64,000 nucleotides of DNA, taken from the NCBI GenBank assembly GCA_003049465.1, contig PYSS01000054.1:124001-188000 (forward strand), written 5' to 3'. This document shows, piece by piece, positions 23,200-33,621 of the stretch. The notes under the pieces were generated by a model. That model worked only from the letters and a program-made list of their open reading frames with translations, had not been told where the DNA came from and did no database searches. The translations under genes and the position numbers were made by a program. Source of the DNA: Magnaporthiopsis rhizophila (Eukaryota; Ascomycota; Sordariomycetes; Magnaporthales; Magnaporthaceae). Numbering within the stretch: position 1 is the stretch's first letter; every line of letters starts with the position of its first letter.

Positions 23200-25387
23200 C
23201 TATTGCAGATCCTCGACGAAACCCATGCGCTCACGCCGTTCGTCGCTGATGCGGGCGTACTCGAGCAGCAGCCGCAGCACGTAGACCAACATGTCCTCGC
23301 GCCGCAGAACTCGCGCCGCCCACTCCCGTCCCGCCATCGCCATCTTCTCGGCCTGCGCGTCATGCCCAAACGCCTGCCGCCCTCCCTCGCCGTCCTGCTG
23401 GCCCGCGTAGCCGACAAAGTACTCCATGATGGCGTGCCAGTCGCCCATTCGCGGGTCCATGGGCACAAAGTGCCGCCACGCCACCAGCCGGCTGTCGTGC
23501 CATTCGCGGAACATGGTGGCCTTGACGGGCAGGCTGGTGCTGCGCAGGAACGACAGATACCGCCCGCTGAAGCTGTTGCCGTCCACGTCGGGCAGGTACT
23601 TGTGGCTAAACATGGCGCCCAGCGCAACCTCGTCCGCTATCGCAAAGTATGGCGACGTGTAGTGGCACTGGTTGTGCGGCTCAGCCTCGGGCCGGCAGTT
23701 GAGGTCCGTGAACGCCGTGTCCGACCACCCCGCCGTCCACTCGCCTAGCCACCCGTCCGACTGCGCCGCCAGCCCGTAGCCCTCGTCCGGCGCTGCAAAG
23801 TTGCCCGCCCACGGCTCTGGCCGTAGCGTCTGGGACGAGTGCCCCCTGCTGCTGCTGTCGAAGTTTTGCTTCCCTGCCGCCGTCTTCTTCCTCTTTTCGT
23901 CCTCGGCGAACCGCAGCTGCGTCGCGTTGTTCATGGCCACGAAACGGTGCCGTTGGAAGCCGCGCCAGTTGTTTTCCCGAGACTGTCCGCCCGTAGCGAC
24001 GCCGCGCCAAAACGCCCGGCTGTCTTTGGTATTCCACGGCGTGTCGGCGGCTGATCCTTGGCCGGTCTCGAACCGATCATCGCGGCTCCAATACATGGGC
24101 GGCGGCATAAGGATTTCGTTGTTGATCCCGAGCTTGCTGCCACCAAACAGCGGGAATAGCGTCTTGGTTGACGCAAGCGACAGGGGTTCGATGAAAGAGC
24201 CGTGCAAGCCTCGCATATCCGGTTGATGGCACGGCGAAGTTGCCAGTGTGGTGTTGGACACGAAGCCGCGGTACATGTGCGGCGCGGCGTTACTGCTCTC
24301 GATATCGGGCTGGTGGTCGAACGAGGACAGCGACGGTGTCTTGCGCGCTGGCGAGTCTGGGTGGCAGCCCCGGCGGGCAATGTCCCAGTAGGATCCTGCG
24401 TGTGGGCGTCAGAGAGATCAATAAATGCTGGCTACTGATGGTTCGCCTGAACACCTATTTGCGGTGTGCTGGCCACTTACCACTTCTCTCCCATTGCTTA
24501 GCCTCCGCCATGGCCGTGCGATCTGGTTTCTGGTCGTCCACCGGCAAAGACTCGAAGGTTTTTACTGCCACGTTTGGATCGAACAGCTTGCGCGTTTTGG
24601 CCGCTTCGGCCATGTACTCATTGACCTGCTCCCAGGGCGTGACGATCCGCGGCTCGTCCATGGCGTTGAGCGGTATGTCCATGTCGGGCAGGAGCTGCTC
24701 GATATGCTGCAGCATGTTGACCCAGATGAGGGTCCAGAACCAGTCGCTGCTCGAGCTCGCCGAGCCGTTGCGCACGTTGATGGCGATCTCATAGTTACGG
24801 GCTTCCTTGCGGATCTGTCTGGGGTCTAGGGCCCAGTACGGCTCCAGGTCGTGGTAGATCTGATCCCAGAACTCCTCGACCACGACGGCGTGGTTGGCAC
24901 GCGCGTAATCGTACCACATGTCGAAGCCTGGTGGCGGATGCCGGCCACGGCGCTCCCGGTACCGTGCCGCCGCCTCCCCGATGCTGCGGGACTCATGCGA
25001 CAGCATGGTGTCGAAGCGCGCGTCCGCATCTCGCATCAGCCTGTCGATCGGGTGGTCCGCTTTGCCCTCGCCGCGGTTGGGGAGCGTCGCCGGCTGCTCG
25101 GTGTCGCGAAGGAGCGGCTGCTGTGACGGCCTTTGCCCCAGCCCCTTCTTTTCGTCATATCCCCATGTCTGGCCCCTGATCTTCCGTGGGCCTTCGGGAC
25201 TTTGTGCGAACCTGTGTGCCCTCAGATACGAGTCCCGGGACGTCCCTTGGAGGTAATAAAAGCAGATTACGAGGACAATGGCCGTGCCGACTGTCCTGAT
25301 GACAGACGATGGTCTGTGGGGCCGCCGGAAGGTCGGCGAGACCACAGTCTTGGCTGTCAGTGACAGCGATCGGCGGCCCATTGTCAT
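23200..25387 (-). CDS. GT90 family glycosyltransferase (CAP10-like), type II membrane protein
   Basis: The family transfers xylose or other sugars in the Golgi; the founder is Cryptococcus capsule protein Cap10. Exon 1 is 25387-24481, the intron 24480-24396 (GTAAGT...CGCAG) and exon 2 24395-23200, 700 residues in all. A single membrane anchor (TVGTAIVLVICFYYLQG, ~residues 32-48) follows a basic N-terminus, the classic type II Golgi layout. The stem runs to ~130. The catalytic region includes GFDMWYDYARANHAVVVEEF, WNTKDSRAFWRGVATGG, the CHYTSPYFAIADEVALGAMF block, KYLPDVDGNSFSGRYLSFL and SRLVAWRHFVPMDPRMGDW, all typical of this family. An internal charged insert (EDEKRKKTAAGKQN) is probably a loop. 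The acceptor sugar and substrate cannot be inferred. MTMGRR gives two possible ATGs six bases apart. Confidence 0.92.
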
Positions 25388-27130
25388 GGTGGATATTAAT
25401 CTTGGCTTTTATGTATGTGGCCCCAGCTAGTGGGCGAAGGAGCGGCTGGTCGTTAAGATGAAGACAATGCCCAGGACTGGGCTCAGGAGTAGAAGACGGG
25501 TTGGAGCTTCAAAAACGAACACAGTCAACTACGGGGCCTAACGGTCAAAGACTGGTGGGAAGAAGAAACTTTGAGTAACGGAAGGACTGGCGACATATCA
25601 ACGAACGGCGGAGGCGCTCCCAAGGAAGGTGCGCGTAACTCTACGGCTGATGCCTCCAGGGCTGGATCGATTACATATGCTTCTACTTTCCGATTCTGAG
25701 ATACTTCTCTAGGAGTTTCGATCCTTCCAGCCTTGAAAAGTCTGGACTTGCAAAAGACCGGCCGAAGCTTGCACCATAAAGTTGGATATCGAACAGGGGA
25801 TGGGCCTGGAGTTCGGAAATCGAGGCGGTCCGCATGACGAGGTTCGGCTTTTTATCCCAACATTCTCGCGATCTAAGCGTGGAGGGGATTGCAGCGACGG
25901 AAGCGCCACAAAGGAACCAAAAAGGAGACGCTGTGGTAAGCTAAACCCTGCCTTTGGTCCATGGGTTTAGCTCCATCTTCGGCAGCGCAGCCGGATAGGG
26001 CTCTATTTGGACAGTCTCTTCACTGGGCAACTACAATCCCATCTTGTCTGTTGGGAATCGAGGTCACGGTGGAATAGAGTGGCGTCCAAAGCATGGTGGC
26101 TCCCTGCAAGCTCGTGTGAGGAGGCGCCACATTGGACGACGGTAGGACGTTGAATCCCAAAACGGGACGGTGTAGTGGCGTTGGGAATGAAAAAAAAAGG
26201 AGCGAGATATATGCTGAGGTGCGGCCGTAGAGGAGTCGAGGCGGCACTCCAGGGAGTGACTATTATGGCCGAAGGGGCCGCCGTTTCGTGGGGCGTACAG
26301 GATAGGATAGTGAGGAAGGAAAGAATAGGCACCGCACAGACGCAACGATCAGCCCGGCAATTTGGGGCGCCTGCGTACAGTCCTTGGTAAAATTGTACGA
26401 CGAAGAAGGCTCTTTTTTCATAATGTAGATCAGGCAGTGGACCGTCAAGATCCTCATGGTCTAGGCCAAGCTCTCTTTTGCGGGCGAGGGCATCACCCGC
26501 GCGTGCAGATGCAGACCGTCCCATTCACGGGTTGACCACCGTCCGATGACGGCATATCCTTCGTTGTTTTGTCCTGCTCGGTCCCATTCGGCGTTGCAGG
26601 ATTTTGCTCCGGGGGTCAGTTAAGCGGCTCTTGGGGACGGGGGGAAAGTACACATATGGACTGTCGTCTGCGGGTTGCACGGTGTTGGAGTGCGGGAATA
26701 GTAGGTGGTGTTTTTATTTGGACTCTACGAAAGAGTGTGCATAATATGTCCTGCAGTGAGAGCTGTATTGCTCTGGAGAGCGAGCGACTCGGCAGGGCCT
26801 CGGCGAGTCCTCGCTCGATATAAAAACAAGAATTCGACGCCAGCCCCCGACTCGAGCAGGAAAGAAACTATGGTTGTGTCGGCATAAAATGAGCCAGGTC
26901 TAGCAGACTCCGGACTGCCTTAATAGTCAGATATATGCTCGTCTTCCAAATTCTGCCTCGTACGATGGCGCTTTCAGATATTTTATGTCTTTTTAATTCT
27001 CTTCCCGACTCTGCCGGTTGAGCGGCTTCATCTATGTACAGCCCCCGATTTCGCACTTCCTGGGTGCCACGGGTATCCCTATTGGCTATTTTGTAGTTGC
27101 TGGCTATATACACAAATGATAGCCTCAATG
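25388..27130. other. Intergenic region
   Basis: 1.7 kb without a recognisable gene, tRNA or repeat. Open frames here are short and lack domain resemblance. Confidence 0.45.
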
Positions 27131-28276
27131 TCACTTGGACAGGTCCTCGCCCCAGACCTTTTTGGCAATGTCGACCTCGAGGCGGACCTTGGCCCACTGC
27201 TGCTCCTCGGTCAGGTCGTTGCCCTCGACGGTGGAGCTGAAGCCGCACTGGTGCGACAGGCACAGCTGGTCGAGGCCGCGCGGGCAGTGGCCGGCGGCCT
27301 CGTTGAGGCGGCGCACAATCTCGGCCTCGTCGTCGAGCCCGGCCTTCTTGCTGCTCATGACGCCCAGCACGACCGTCTTGTCGGCGGGCAAGTGGCGCAG
27401 GGGCGAGAAGTCGCCGGAGCGGGGGTCGTCAAACTCGAGAAAGTAGACGTCGACGTTGAGCTTCTTGAACAGCACCTCGGCCACGGGCTCGTAGCCGCCC
27501 TGGGCGAACCACTGGGAGCGGTAGTTGCCGCGGCACAGGTGGATGCCGATGACCATGTCCTTGGGCCGCTCGGCGATGGCGCGGTTGATGAGGTCGGCGT
27601 ACTGCTCGGCCAGGGCGTTGGGGTCGCCGTGGCGCGTGGCGGCCTCGCTGCGCATCCCGGGGTCGCACAGGTAGGCCAGGTTGGTGTCGTCGAGCTGCAG
27701 GAAGCGGCAGCCGGCGGCGTAGAGGTCGCGGATCTCGGCGCGGTAGACGTCGACGAGGTCGTCGAAGAAGGGCTCCAGCGTGGGGTAGGCGGTCTTGTCG
27801 ATGGCGTCGCGGCCGCCGCGGAAGTGGACCATGGTCGGGCTGGGTATGCAGACCTTTGTGGTGACGGATCCCTTCTTGTCGGCCGGGATCTGGGCCTCGA
27901 GGTGGTTGAAGTCGTCGACCTGGACGGGCCGCGGGTGGCCCAGCTTTCCGACCACGGCCAGCTTGGGCGGCGTGACGCCGTGGGTGGTGACGTTGGTGGA
28001 GGGCATCTGGCCGTCCGTGATGTGGGCGACGCCGTCGAGCTTGACGAGGAAGTCGATGTGGAACCAGGCCCGGCGGTACTCGCCGTCGGTGATGGCACGC
28101 AGCCCGTTGGCGATCTGGGAGCTCGCTACGTTGGCGATGTGCCTGTCCTCGACCTCGCGCAGTTGCTCGAGCGTCATCTCGCCCTTGGACGCCGCCTCAC
28201 GCGCCGCCAGCACTTCCTTGGGGCGGAGGAAGGACCCGACCTGGTCGGCCCGATAGACGCCGCGGGGGAGAGGCAT
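27131..28276 (-). CDS. Cobalamin-independent methionine synthase-like protein (MetE C-terminal fold)
   Basis: Intronless, 381 residues, with ATG at 28276. It matches the stand-alone MetE C-terminal TIM-barrel group (bacterial YxjG/YxjH type). Members contain the zinc and methyl-transfer half of MetE without the N-terminal duplicate; the fungal ones are mostly uncharacterised. Visible features are RADQVGSFLRPKEVL at the N-terminus, TDGEYRRAWFHIDF, IPSPTMVHFRGG, CRFLQLDDTNLAYLCD, IGIHLCRGNYRSQW (zinc-ligand HxCxGN block), FLEFDDPRSGDFSPLRHL and LCLSHQCGFSSTVEGN, which supplies the second Cys. Full-length fungal MetE is ~765 residues, so this is not the main methionine synthase. A thiol methyl-transfer role is inferred from the fold. 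The lack of introns and high GC3 match bacterial-like genes but also many fungal ones. Confidence 0.88.
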   Translation of the reverse strand: MPLPRGVYRADQVGSFLRPKEVLAAREAASKGEMTLEQLREVEDRHIANVASSQIANGLRAITDGEYRRAWFHIDFLVKLDGVAHITDGQMPSTNVTTHGVTPPKLAVVGKLGHPRPVQVDDFNHLEAQIPADKKGSVTTKVCIPSPTMVHFRGGRDAIDKTAYPTLEPFFDDLVDVYRAEIRDLYAAGCRFLQLDDTNLAYLCDPGMRSEAATRHGDPNALAEQYADLINRAIAERPKDMVIGIHLCRGNYRSQWFAQGGYEPVAEVLFKKLNVDVYFLEFDDPRSGDFSPLRHLPADKTVVLGVMSSKKAGLDDEAEIVRRLNEAAGHCPRGLDQLCLSHQCGFSSTVEGNDLTEEQQWAKVRLEVDIAKKVWGEDLSK

Positions 28277-29341
28277 GTTTGCTGTGCTGTTGAGTAGAAG
28301 ATAGGCAGGTAGTGAGCGTTACGTCTGCGTGTCTGTCTTGTGTCTACCAGGACACAATGTTCCTCGTTTGAGCTAGCGAGAGAAGAAAAACAGATGACAG
28401 GCAAGAATAGACAGATCGGAGGAGGGTCGCGGGTAAATAGGGCTCCTCTCTCGCTCCCATCTGCGTCCCCTCCGCGTGGCCCCTCACTCACTTCCATGTT
28501 TGGTCCCGCTCCATCGCGTCGGCCCAGACATGCATTTCAATGCCACATCTACTTCTCTGGTAACGCAGCTGCCTGGCCCGGCCACCGCTGCTCGGCGAGC
28601 ACCAGCGGTGCCGACTCGGCCGTGCGGGCGACACCGGCATTGTCTCATTGTTCAATGGCAAGGATGGCTGAGGGAACTGGGGAATTGAGGGGTTGACAGG
28701 AGTGGAGGTTAGAACCGGCTCAGGGGTCCGGCTGGCTGCTGGTTGGCTGGCTGGGTTCAGGGCCCAGCCGAGGCTTTGGCAACCCCAGGAAGACCCTGTG
28801 ACAGTTTTATCCGTTCTGGGGCAGGGCACGGCAGATGGAATTTGCTCTGACAACGGCTGCCGACGCCATGGGAAAACCAGATCCCGGCCTGCGGTGCTCA
28901 CTGAAATGATGATCGGCTCTCTTTTGCTTCCAAACCAATCCACCCAATTGGGCCCAATTGGACCCAATTGACTGGAATCCCAAGGCAATACTGTCGTCAT
29001 CTCCAACTGAGTCCCTTTCTACATCGACCACCACCAAAGGCAGTCCAGCCTAAGAAACGATGAGTAGTCCAATTGCCAGGCCTTGGGCGAGATGCCAACT
29101 GCCGAAAAATCCGTTGCTGAAAGGTCCATGATCCATGCGGAAGCCTGTGTCAGGTCCTGGTGGCCTCAGATGACGTGAGTGGGTGGGGTGGGCGGTGAGA
29201 GGTTTGCGGCGGCAGAATCCCCGCCAGGAAGGGAAAAAAAAAAAAAAAAAAAAAAGCTTCAGTCGTTCCATCTGCAGGACACGAGTCTCAGCAAGCCACA
29301 ACCCCGACATCCTCCTCGACCCATGTCCCAGACGCAGGTCG
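28277..29341. other. Divergent intergenic region
   Basis: Lies between the MetE-like gene (-) and the mitochondrial transcription factor gene (+). It holds three closely spaced CCCAATTG elements at 28946-28971 and a 22-nt A-run at 29234-29255 in the probable leader of the + strand gene. No gene seen. Confidence 0.5.
28946..28971. repeat. Three CCCAATTG direct repeats
   Basis: CCCAATTG occurs three times at ~9-bp spacing, each containing the palindrome CAATTG. It is a short local repeat in a divergent promoter. Any regulatory meaning is speculative. Confidence 0.6.
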
Positions 29342-31483
29342 ATGCTTCCCGCTGCTCGCCATGTCCGGACCGCCGCCTCCTTCTCCACGGGGCTCCGGCT
29401 TCCGCTGCGTTGCCTCCGTTGGACGTCGACCACAAGCGACAGCCACGACAATGACACTGGGCTAGAGTCCTCGCTGGACGAAGATGGCCAGGCCAGCGGC
29501 AAGGACAAGAAAGAAAACATCTACATCGCTGGCACGAAGCTGGCCGAGAAGCTGGTGGCCACGGGCATCTACGATAAGCGCCGGCGTGCCTTCGCTTCCG
29601 AAGCCGAGAGGAAAGCCAAGTGGGCCATGACCAGGGACGAGAGGAGGGCCGAGAGGCAGAGGAAGGCTGCCGAGAAAGAGGCTGGCACGGCACCAAAGAA
29701 GATCGACAAGAGGACGAAGGCCTACAGAATACTGAAGGGTACGAGCGAACCCGACGGGGTGACCGAAGTTGACAAGAGGACAAAGGCGACACGCGTCAAG
29801 GCCGACAGCGCCCGCGTCAACATCGTCAGCGAGAAGCTCTGCTCCGACGTCATAGACTACATGGCGCCCTCGCTGGAGCGCCACAAGGGCTGCGACATCA
29901 TCGACCTCTACCCCGGTGTCGGCCTCTTCAGCACCGCCCTCTCCGACTTCCTGCAGCCGCGCTCCCACATACTGATGGAGCCCGACCACCTCGCCTACAC
30001 GCCGTTCCTGCAGCCCCTGCTCGACCGCCCCGGCACCGTCCTCGTGCCCGAGTCCGGCGTTGTCTGGTCCAAGCTCAACCGCATCCTGACCCCTGAGTTC
30101 CTGCCCCACCAGGTCCCCCGCCAGCATGGCGCCCCGCCCGAACGCAACGACACCCTCCTCGTCATCGCCAACATCAACTTCTCGCCAAAGAAGAAGCTGG
30201 GCCAGTTCGCGTCGCTGGGGAACCTGCTGCTGTATCAGTTCATCCAGTCCATTGCCCCCGGCTCGCTCTTTCAAAAATACGGGCTCGTGCGCATGCTGCT
30301 CTGGTGCGGCATCGAGGAGAAGCGCACACTGCTGCCCCGTACGCTACAGCGCCGCAAGCGCACCGCCGTCGACGGCGAGCTGGCGGCAGAGTACATCCAC
30401 GAGATCGCCTCGTATGACGAGGGCACCACGCGCACCGACGGCGTCTTCTGCAGGGACCACTTCATCGACCTGGCCATGGGCCACAAGACGCTCCAGCGCA
30501 TGCGTGCTGCCGGCATCGAAATGCCGCCCGACAGGGAAACTGATCTGATGCGCACGGTGCGCACCATGGAGGCTGCCGGACTCGCCATCCCTGAGCTCGG
30601 CAAAAATCCCGTCCGCATTCTCCGCACCCACCTCGACGAACTGAACCAGATGCAAGCAGGCGACCTCGCCTTGGCCGATAAGCAGGAGACAAAGACCCGT
30701 TTGAAAGAGCTGAAGGGCAGGACGGGCTGGGACAGGCGCCGCGCCGAACAGGTCCACTCCTTGCTGCGCGAGCGCGATGAGATCGCGCGGCTCCGCACCG
30801 CGGCGAAGAAGCGTAGGGCCGAATGCGAGGCGGCCGACGTCAGCACCGATGCCGCCAGGGAGAAGCAGAAGAAGGACCTGGAGGAACTGGACGCGGAGGA
30901 TCGGGAGCTGGTCGCGCGGGAGCTTGCCTGGAACGATAGGGTGGGCGAGCTTGACAGCCTCTTTCACGACTTCTTCCGGCTCGTCCGCGACAACCTGCGG
31001 CTCGTGACCCAAGACCCGCCGGTGCTGCACTGGGACCGGCGGGCGCTCGAGCCGCTGGCGGTAGCCAAGTCCGAGTTCTTCCCCAACGTGCCGGCCTCGC
31101 TGCTGGACATACAGCCCAAGGTGATGCACCCCCGGCTGCGCGAGATGGGCCCCAACTCTTCGCACGCGGCCGAGGAGTTCGAGCTGATAATGTCGATGCT
31201 CCTCCGCGTGGGCGCCAGCCAGCCCGTGGGCGACGCCATGCGCACCATCTGGCACGGAGCCGCCGGGGGCGTCATGCCCAACTGCCCGAGCCTGCACGAC
31301 CCGGACAGGGCCGGCAGCGGCCTGGCCGGGCTGGGGTCCAAGAACGACGACGTCTGCACGCGCGTGCTCAACGAGAAGCAGTGGATGGAGCTGCTCGAGG
31401 CCTGGATGAAGTGGGAGTTCCGGCCCTCGTACGAGCAGCTCATTGGCGCTTCGGAATCCAGCGGCGACGCCGAGGAGGACTGA
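29342..31483 (+). CDS. Mitochondrial transcription factor B / rRNA adenine dimethylase-like protein
   Basis: Fungal Mtf1/mtTFB proteins descend from KsgA/Dim1 rRNA dimethylases and help mitochondrial RNA polymerase melt promoters. The gene is intronless and encodes 713 residues from ATG 29342; upstream in-frame codons contain no ATG. The N-terminus MLPAARHVRTAASFSTGLRL is basic and hydroxylated without acidic residues, as expected for a mitochondrial presequence. A Lys/Glu-rich linker (~50-150) precedes the methyltransferase fold: SEKLCSDVIDYM, CDIIDLYPGVGLFSTALSDF (degenerate SAM-binding motif I), LMEPDHLAYTPFLQPLLD and VIANINFSPKKKLGQF. Residues ~450-530 form a charged helical insertion, probably a coiled coil. 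It is about twice the length of yeast Mtf1. The weak motif I suggests loss of methylation, but that is inference. Confidence 0.82.
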   Translation: MLPAARHVRTAASFSTGLRLPLRCLRWTSTTSDSHDNDTGLESSLDEDGQASGKDKKENIYIAGTKLAEKLVATGIYDKRRRAFASEAERKAKWAMTRDERRAERQRKAAEKEAGTAPKKIDKRTKAYRILKGTSEPDGVTEVDKRTKATRVKADSARVNIVSEKLCSDVIDYMAPSLERHKGCDIIDLYPGVGLFSTALSDFLQPRSHILMEPDHLAYTPFLQPLLDRPGTVLVPESGVVWSKLNRILTPEFLPHQVPRQHGAPPERNDTLLVIANINFSPKKKLGQFASLGNLLLYQFIQSIAPGSLFQKYGLVRMLLWCGIEEKRTLLPRTLQRRKRTAVDGELAAEYIHEIASYDEGTTRTDGVFCRDHFIDLAMGHKTLQRMRAAGIEMPPDRETDLMRTVRTMEAAGLAIPELGKNPVRILRTHLDELNQMQAGDLALADKQETKTRLKELKGRTGWDRRRAEQVHSLLRERDEIARLRTAAKKRRAECEAADVSTDAAREKQKKDLEELDAEDRELVARELAWNDRVGELDSLFHDFFRLVRDNLRLVTQDPPVLHWDRRALEPLAVAKSEFFPNVPASLLDIQPKVMHPRLREMGPNSSHAAEEFELIMSMLLRVGASQPVGDAMRTIWHGAAGGVMPNCPSLHDPDRAGSGLAGLGSKNDDVCTRVLNEKQWMELLEAWMKWEFRPSYEQLIGASESSGDAEED

Positions 31484-31731
31484 GCGAGCCTGGAGTGGGC
31501 CGGCGCCTGTATGAACACCAATGATGATGCGTATACCCCTCTACCTTTTCTGTGTATTATACTGTATATTCTTATAGAACATTTTTTGTTCCTTCATTGC
31601 GGCATAGCTTGCCCCGCACTCGCGTTGCGTGGAATGACATCATGCCACATATCGCGTGGCTGTGGCTACTATGCCCGAAAGCCTGCCGCCTCTTGACTGT
31701 TCTTTCCTCTACCAATCCAACGACTTCCGCC

Positions 31732-32896
31732 ATGGATCCGCAAAAAGTGAAGGAAATCACTATCAGAGCACGCTGTCTCTGCAGCGCTCACATCTACGCA
31801 ACCTCGGTCGCGGCATCGGCGCTCCCGCTCAGAGCCGTCTGCTGCCACTGCGACTCGTGCCGGCGCATGACGGGCGGGCTCTACTTTGCCGTCGCGCCCT
31901 GGCCGCCCTGCCTTGACGACCCCTCGAGCGCCGGCGGCGTCGACTTGTCCCAGCTCAAACGCTACGATTACTCCGCCACCATCGCCGTATTCTCATGCAC
32001 CGTCTGCTCATCGTTTTTGTTCTGTAGGGGTCCTGGGAGGGAAGATCCGTTGCGCGTCGTGGTTAGTGCGCTTGACGTTGCCGCCGCTGTTTCTGACGGG
32101 GTGTTGCCGCCGCCGCCGGTGGTGGTGGTGGTGTACGAGGCGCATATTTTTGTGGCTGACACGCTGGACGGTGGGGTATCGCGGTTGCTGTGCCACAATG
32201 GAGATGGCGATGGTGCGGTGGTGTTGGCGAGGCGCTGGCGGAGTCGGAATAATGGCGCGTCGGAGGAGTTGGGGGCTGGGTGGTCTGCGTCTGAGGGCTG
32301 GGAGAGTCGGGCGCCGAAGAAGGGCTCGTCGGCGGCAGCGGCAGGGACAACGCGGCTGAGATGCGTTTGTGGCGGCATTGATTTTGTGCTCCGGAGCCCG
32401 GAGCTGGCGGCGAGGTACAGGGCTGGACTTTGCGCCTGCGACTCTTGCCGCCTGTTCTTTTGGTGCGGACTTGACGGCTTGTGCGTGGGTGCCGCTGTCG
32501 CGCTTTGGGTTTGCGCCGACTGGCGATGATGGGAGGGAGGATAAGGACGGGGAGACGTTCCCACGAGACCTCGCCGCGCTCAGAGCCGCCGTGGACGATA
32601 ACGACGGCTGCCTCGGCACGCTACGCTGCTATAGGAGCTCAAAGCACACGGAACACTACTCTTGCGGCACATGCTCGGCATCCGTGTTCCTTGCGGCGGC
32701 GGGCCACGGGCGGCGGACGGCGGGCGTGGTGGGCGTGGGAGTCGGGCTGCTGCAGCACGCGCCGGACGGGGCGGGCGGGGCTCTGGCCGAGGGGTTCCTG
32801 GCGTGGGACAGGGATGGCGGCATTGCGGGTATGGAGGATGTGCGGGGCGGCGGGTGGCGCTGGGGGTTGCTTTCTGCGGCGGCGGAGGAGTGGTAA
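31732..32896 (+). pseudogene. Double GFA/CENP-V-type zinc-binding protein with a +1 frameshift
   Basis: GFA-domain proteins bind zinc through Cys clusters; the namesake helps form S-hydroxymethylglutathione. From ATG 31732 the first domain shows RARCLCSAHIYA, CCHCDSCRRMTGGLYF and FSCTVCSSF. The second starts RLRCVCGGIDFVL and reaches CACDSCRLFF, then the frame fails. The remaining domain (GADLTACAWVPLSRFGF... YSCGTCSASVFLAA) continues one base ahead from 32462 to the stop at 32896. The switch lies at the T run 32458-32461 (TTCTTTTGG). Removing one base would give a continuous 387-codon product with both Cys sets complete. It may be a true frameshift mutation or a homopolymer sequencing error; no GT-AG intron fits. 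A Gly/Ser/Ala-rich linker separates the two domains. Confidence 0.82.
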
Positions 32897-33300
32897 CGTC
32901 ATGATGCTAATACAGATGGGACGGGATGCGAATGACGCGGCTGTATTTGCGCCAATGGGTGCTGGCTTCCCTGCGTGATTTGGTATCATGTCTCGTCTGA
33001 AGATGGATAGATATATACACCTGCCGCTATAGTTGTCGCTCACAGCCTGGTTCTGTGGCCGCGGCCTTCCTGCCGTAATAGGCATGTCTTTTACAATCTG
33101 GCTCTGATATTGGCGCTTCCTGCCATAACTGGCGTCTCTTTCACAGCCTATTTCCGTGGCAGCGACCCTTCCAGACTGCAGTATTGGCCTGTCGAGCTCC
33201 TTCCCGCAGCGAGACGGGCGTAGCCACATATGCGCCCTTTCGGTAGTCCACGGCTGTATTCATATTGCTTGTGTGGTGCGAAGGCACGTCGAGCATCCCG
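32897..33300. other. Convergent intergenic region
   Basis: 3' flank shared by the GFA gene (+) and the small mitochondrial protein gene (-). It contains loosely repeated phrases (CTTCCTGCC(G)TAA, TCTTTTACAATCTG / TCTTTCACAGCCT) at 33065-33150, but no gene. Confidence 0.4.
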
Positions 33301-33621
33301 CTATCTGGGACGGACAGATCCCGATGTCGTCCTCGTCGGCGGCGGCGGCATCTCGCTCGGGGTGCCGCGGATCTGATTTCGGACCTCGTCGACAAAGTGC
33401 CTCATGAAGCTCGACCCAGCGCGGCTCGGGTCTTCGGTGGCCTCGCCTGGGCGCAGCGGCGGCGCGTTGGGATGTGGCCCGTTCTGCAGCTCGTCGACCT
33501 CGCGATGGATTCGGGCGACGAAGCGATGGAAGCCCGGACGGCGCATCAGGCTGTGGTAGATGGAGTCCTCGACGGCCGAGAAGACGCGTAGCGCCGCCAG
33601 GAGCTTGAGGAAGTGGGCCAT
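33301..33621 (-). CDS. Small protein resembling MIOREX complex component 7 (Mrx7)
   Basis: 106 residues from ATG 33621; the frame stays open upstream but only from a TTG. The sequence carries SLMRRPGFHRFVARIHREVD, a Pro/Gly stretch ending PGEATEDPSRAG, then SFMRHFVDEVRNQIRGTP. This order, with paired His in FHRxVxxIHR and a terminal RHFxDE.R.Q.RG, resembles fungal Mrx7-type proteins linked to mitochondrial expression (MIOREX) complexes. The N-terminus MAHFLKLLAALRVFSAVEDS is amphipathic and could target mitochondria. The last ~15 residues are Pro/Thr/Arg-rich. It is single-exon. The identification is by recalled pattern only and needs a profile search. A plain hypothetical label is the alternative. 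Confidence 0.6.
   Translation of the reverse strand: MAHFLKLLAALRVFSAVEDSIYHSLMRRPGFHRFVARIHREVDELQNGPHPNAPPLRPGEATEDPSRAGSSFMRHFVDEVRNQIRGTPSEMPPPPTRTTSGSVRPR

Noticed and set aside
27116..28297. 393-codon + strand open frame opposite the MetE-like gene
   Set aside because: Antisense shadow; its Val/Asp/Gly/Leu-rich composition comes from GC-rich codons on the other strand.
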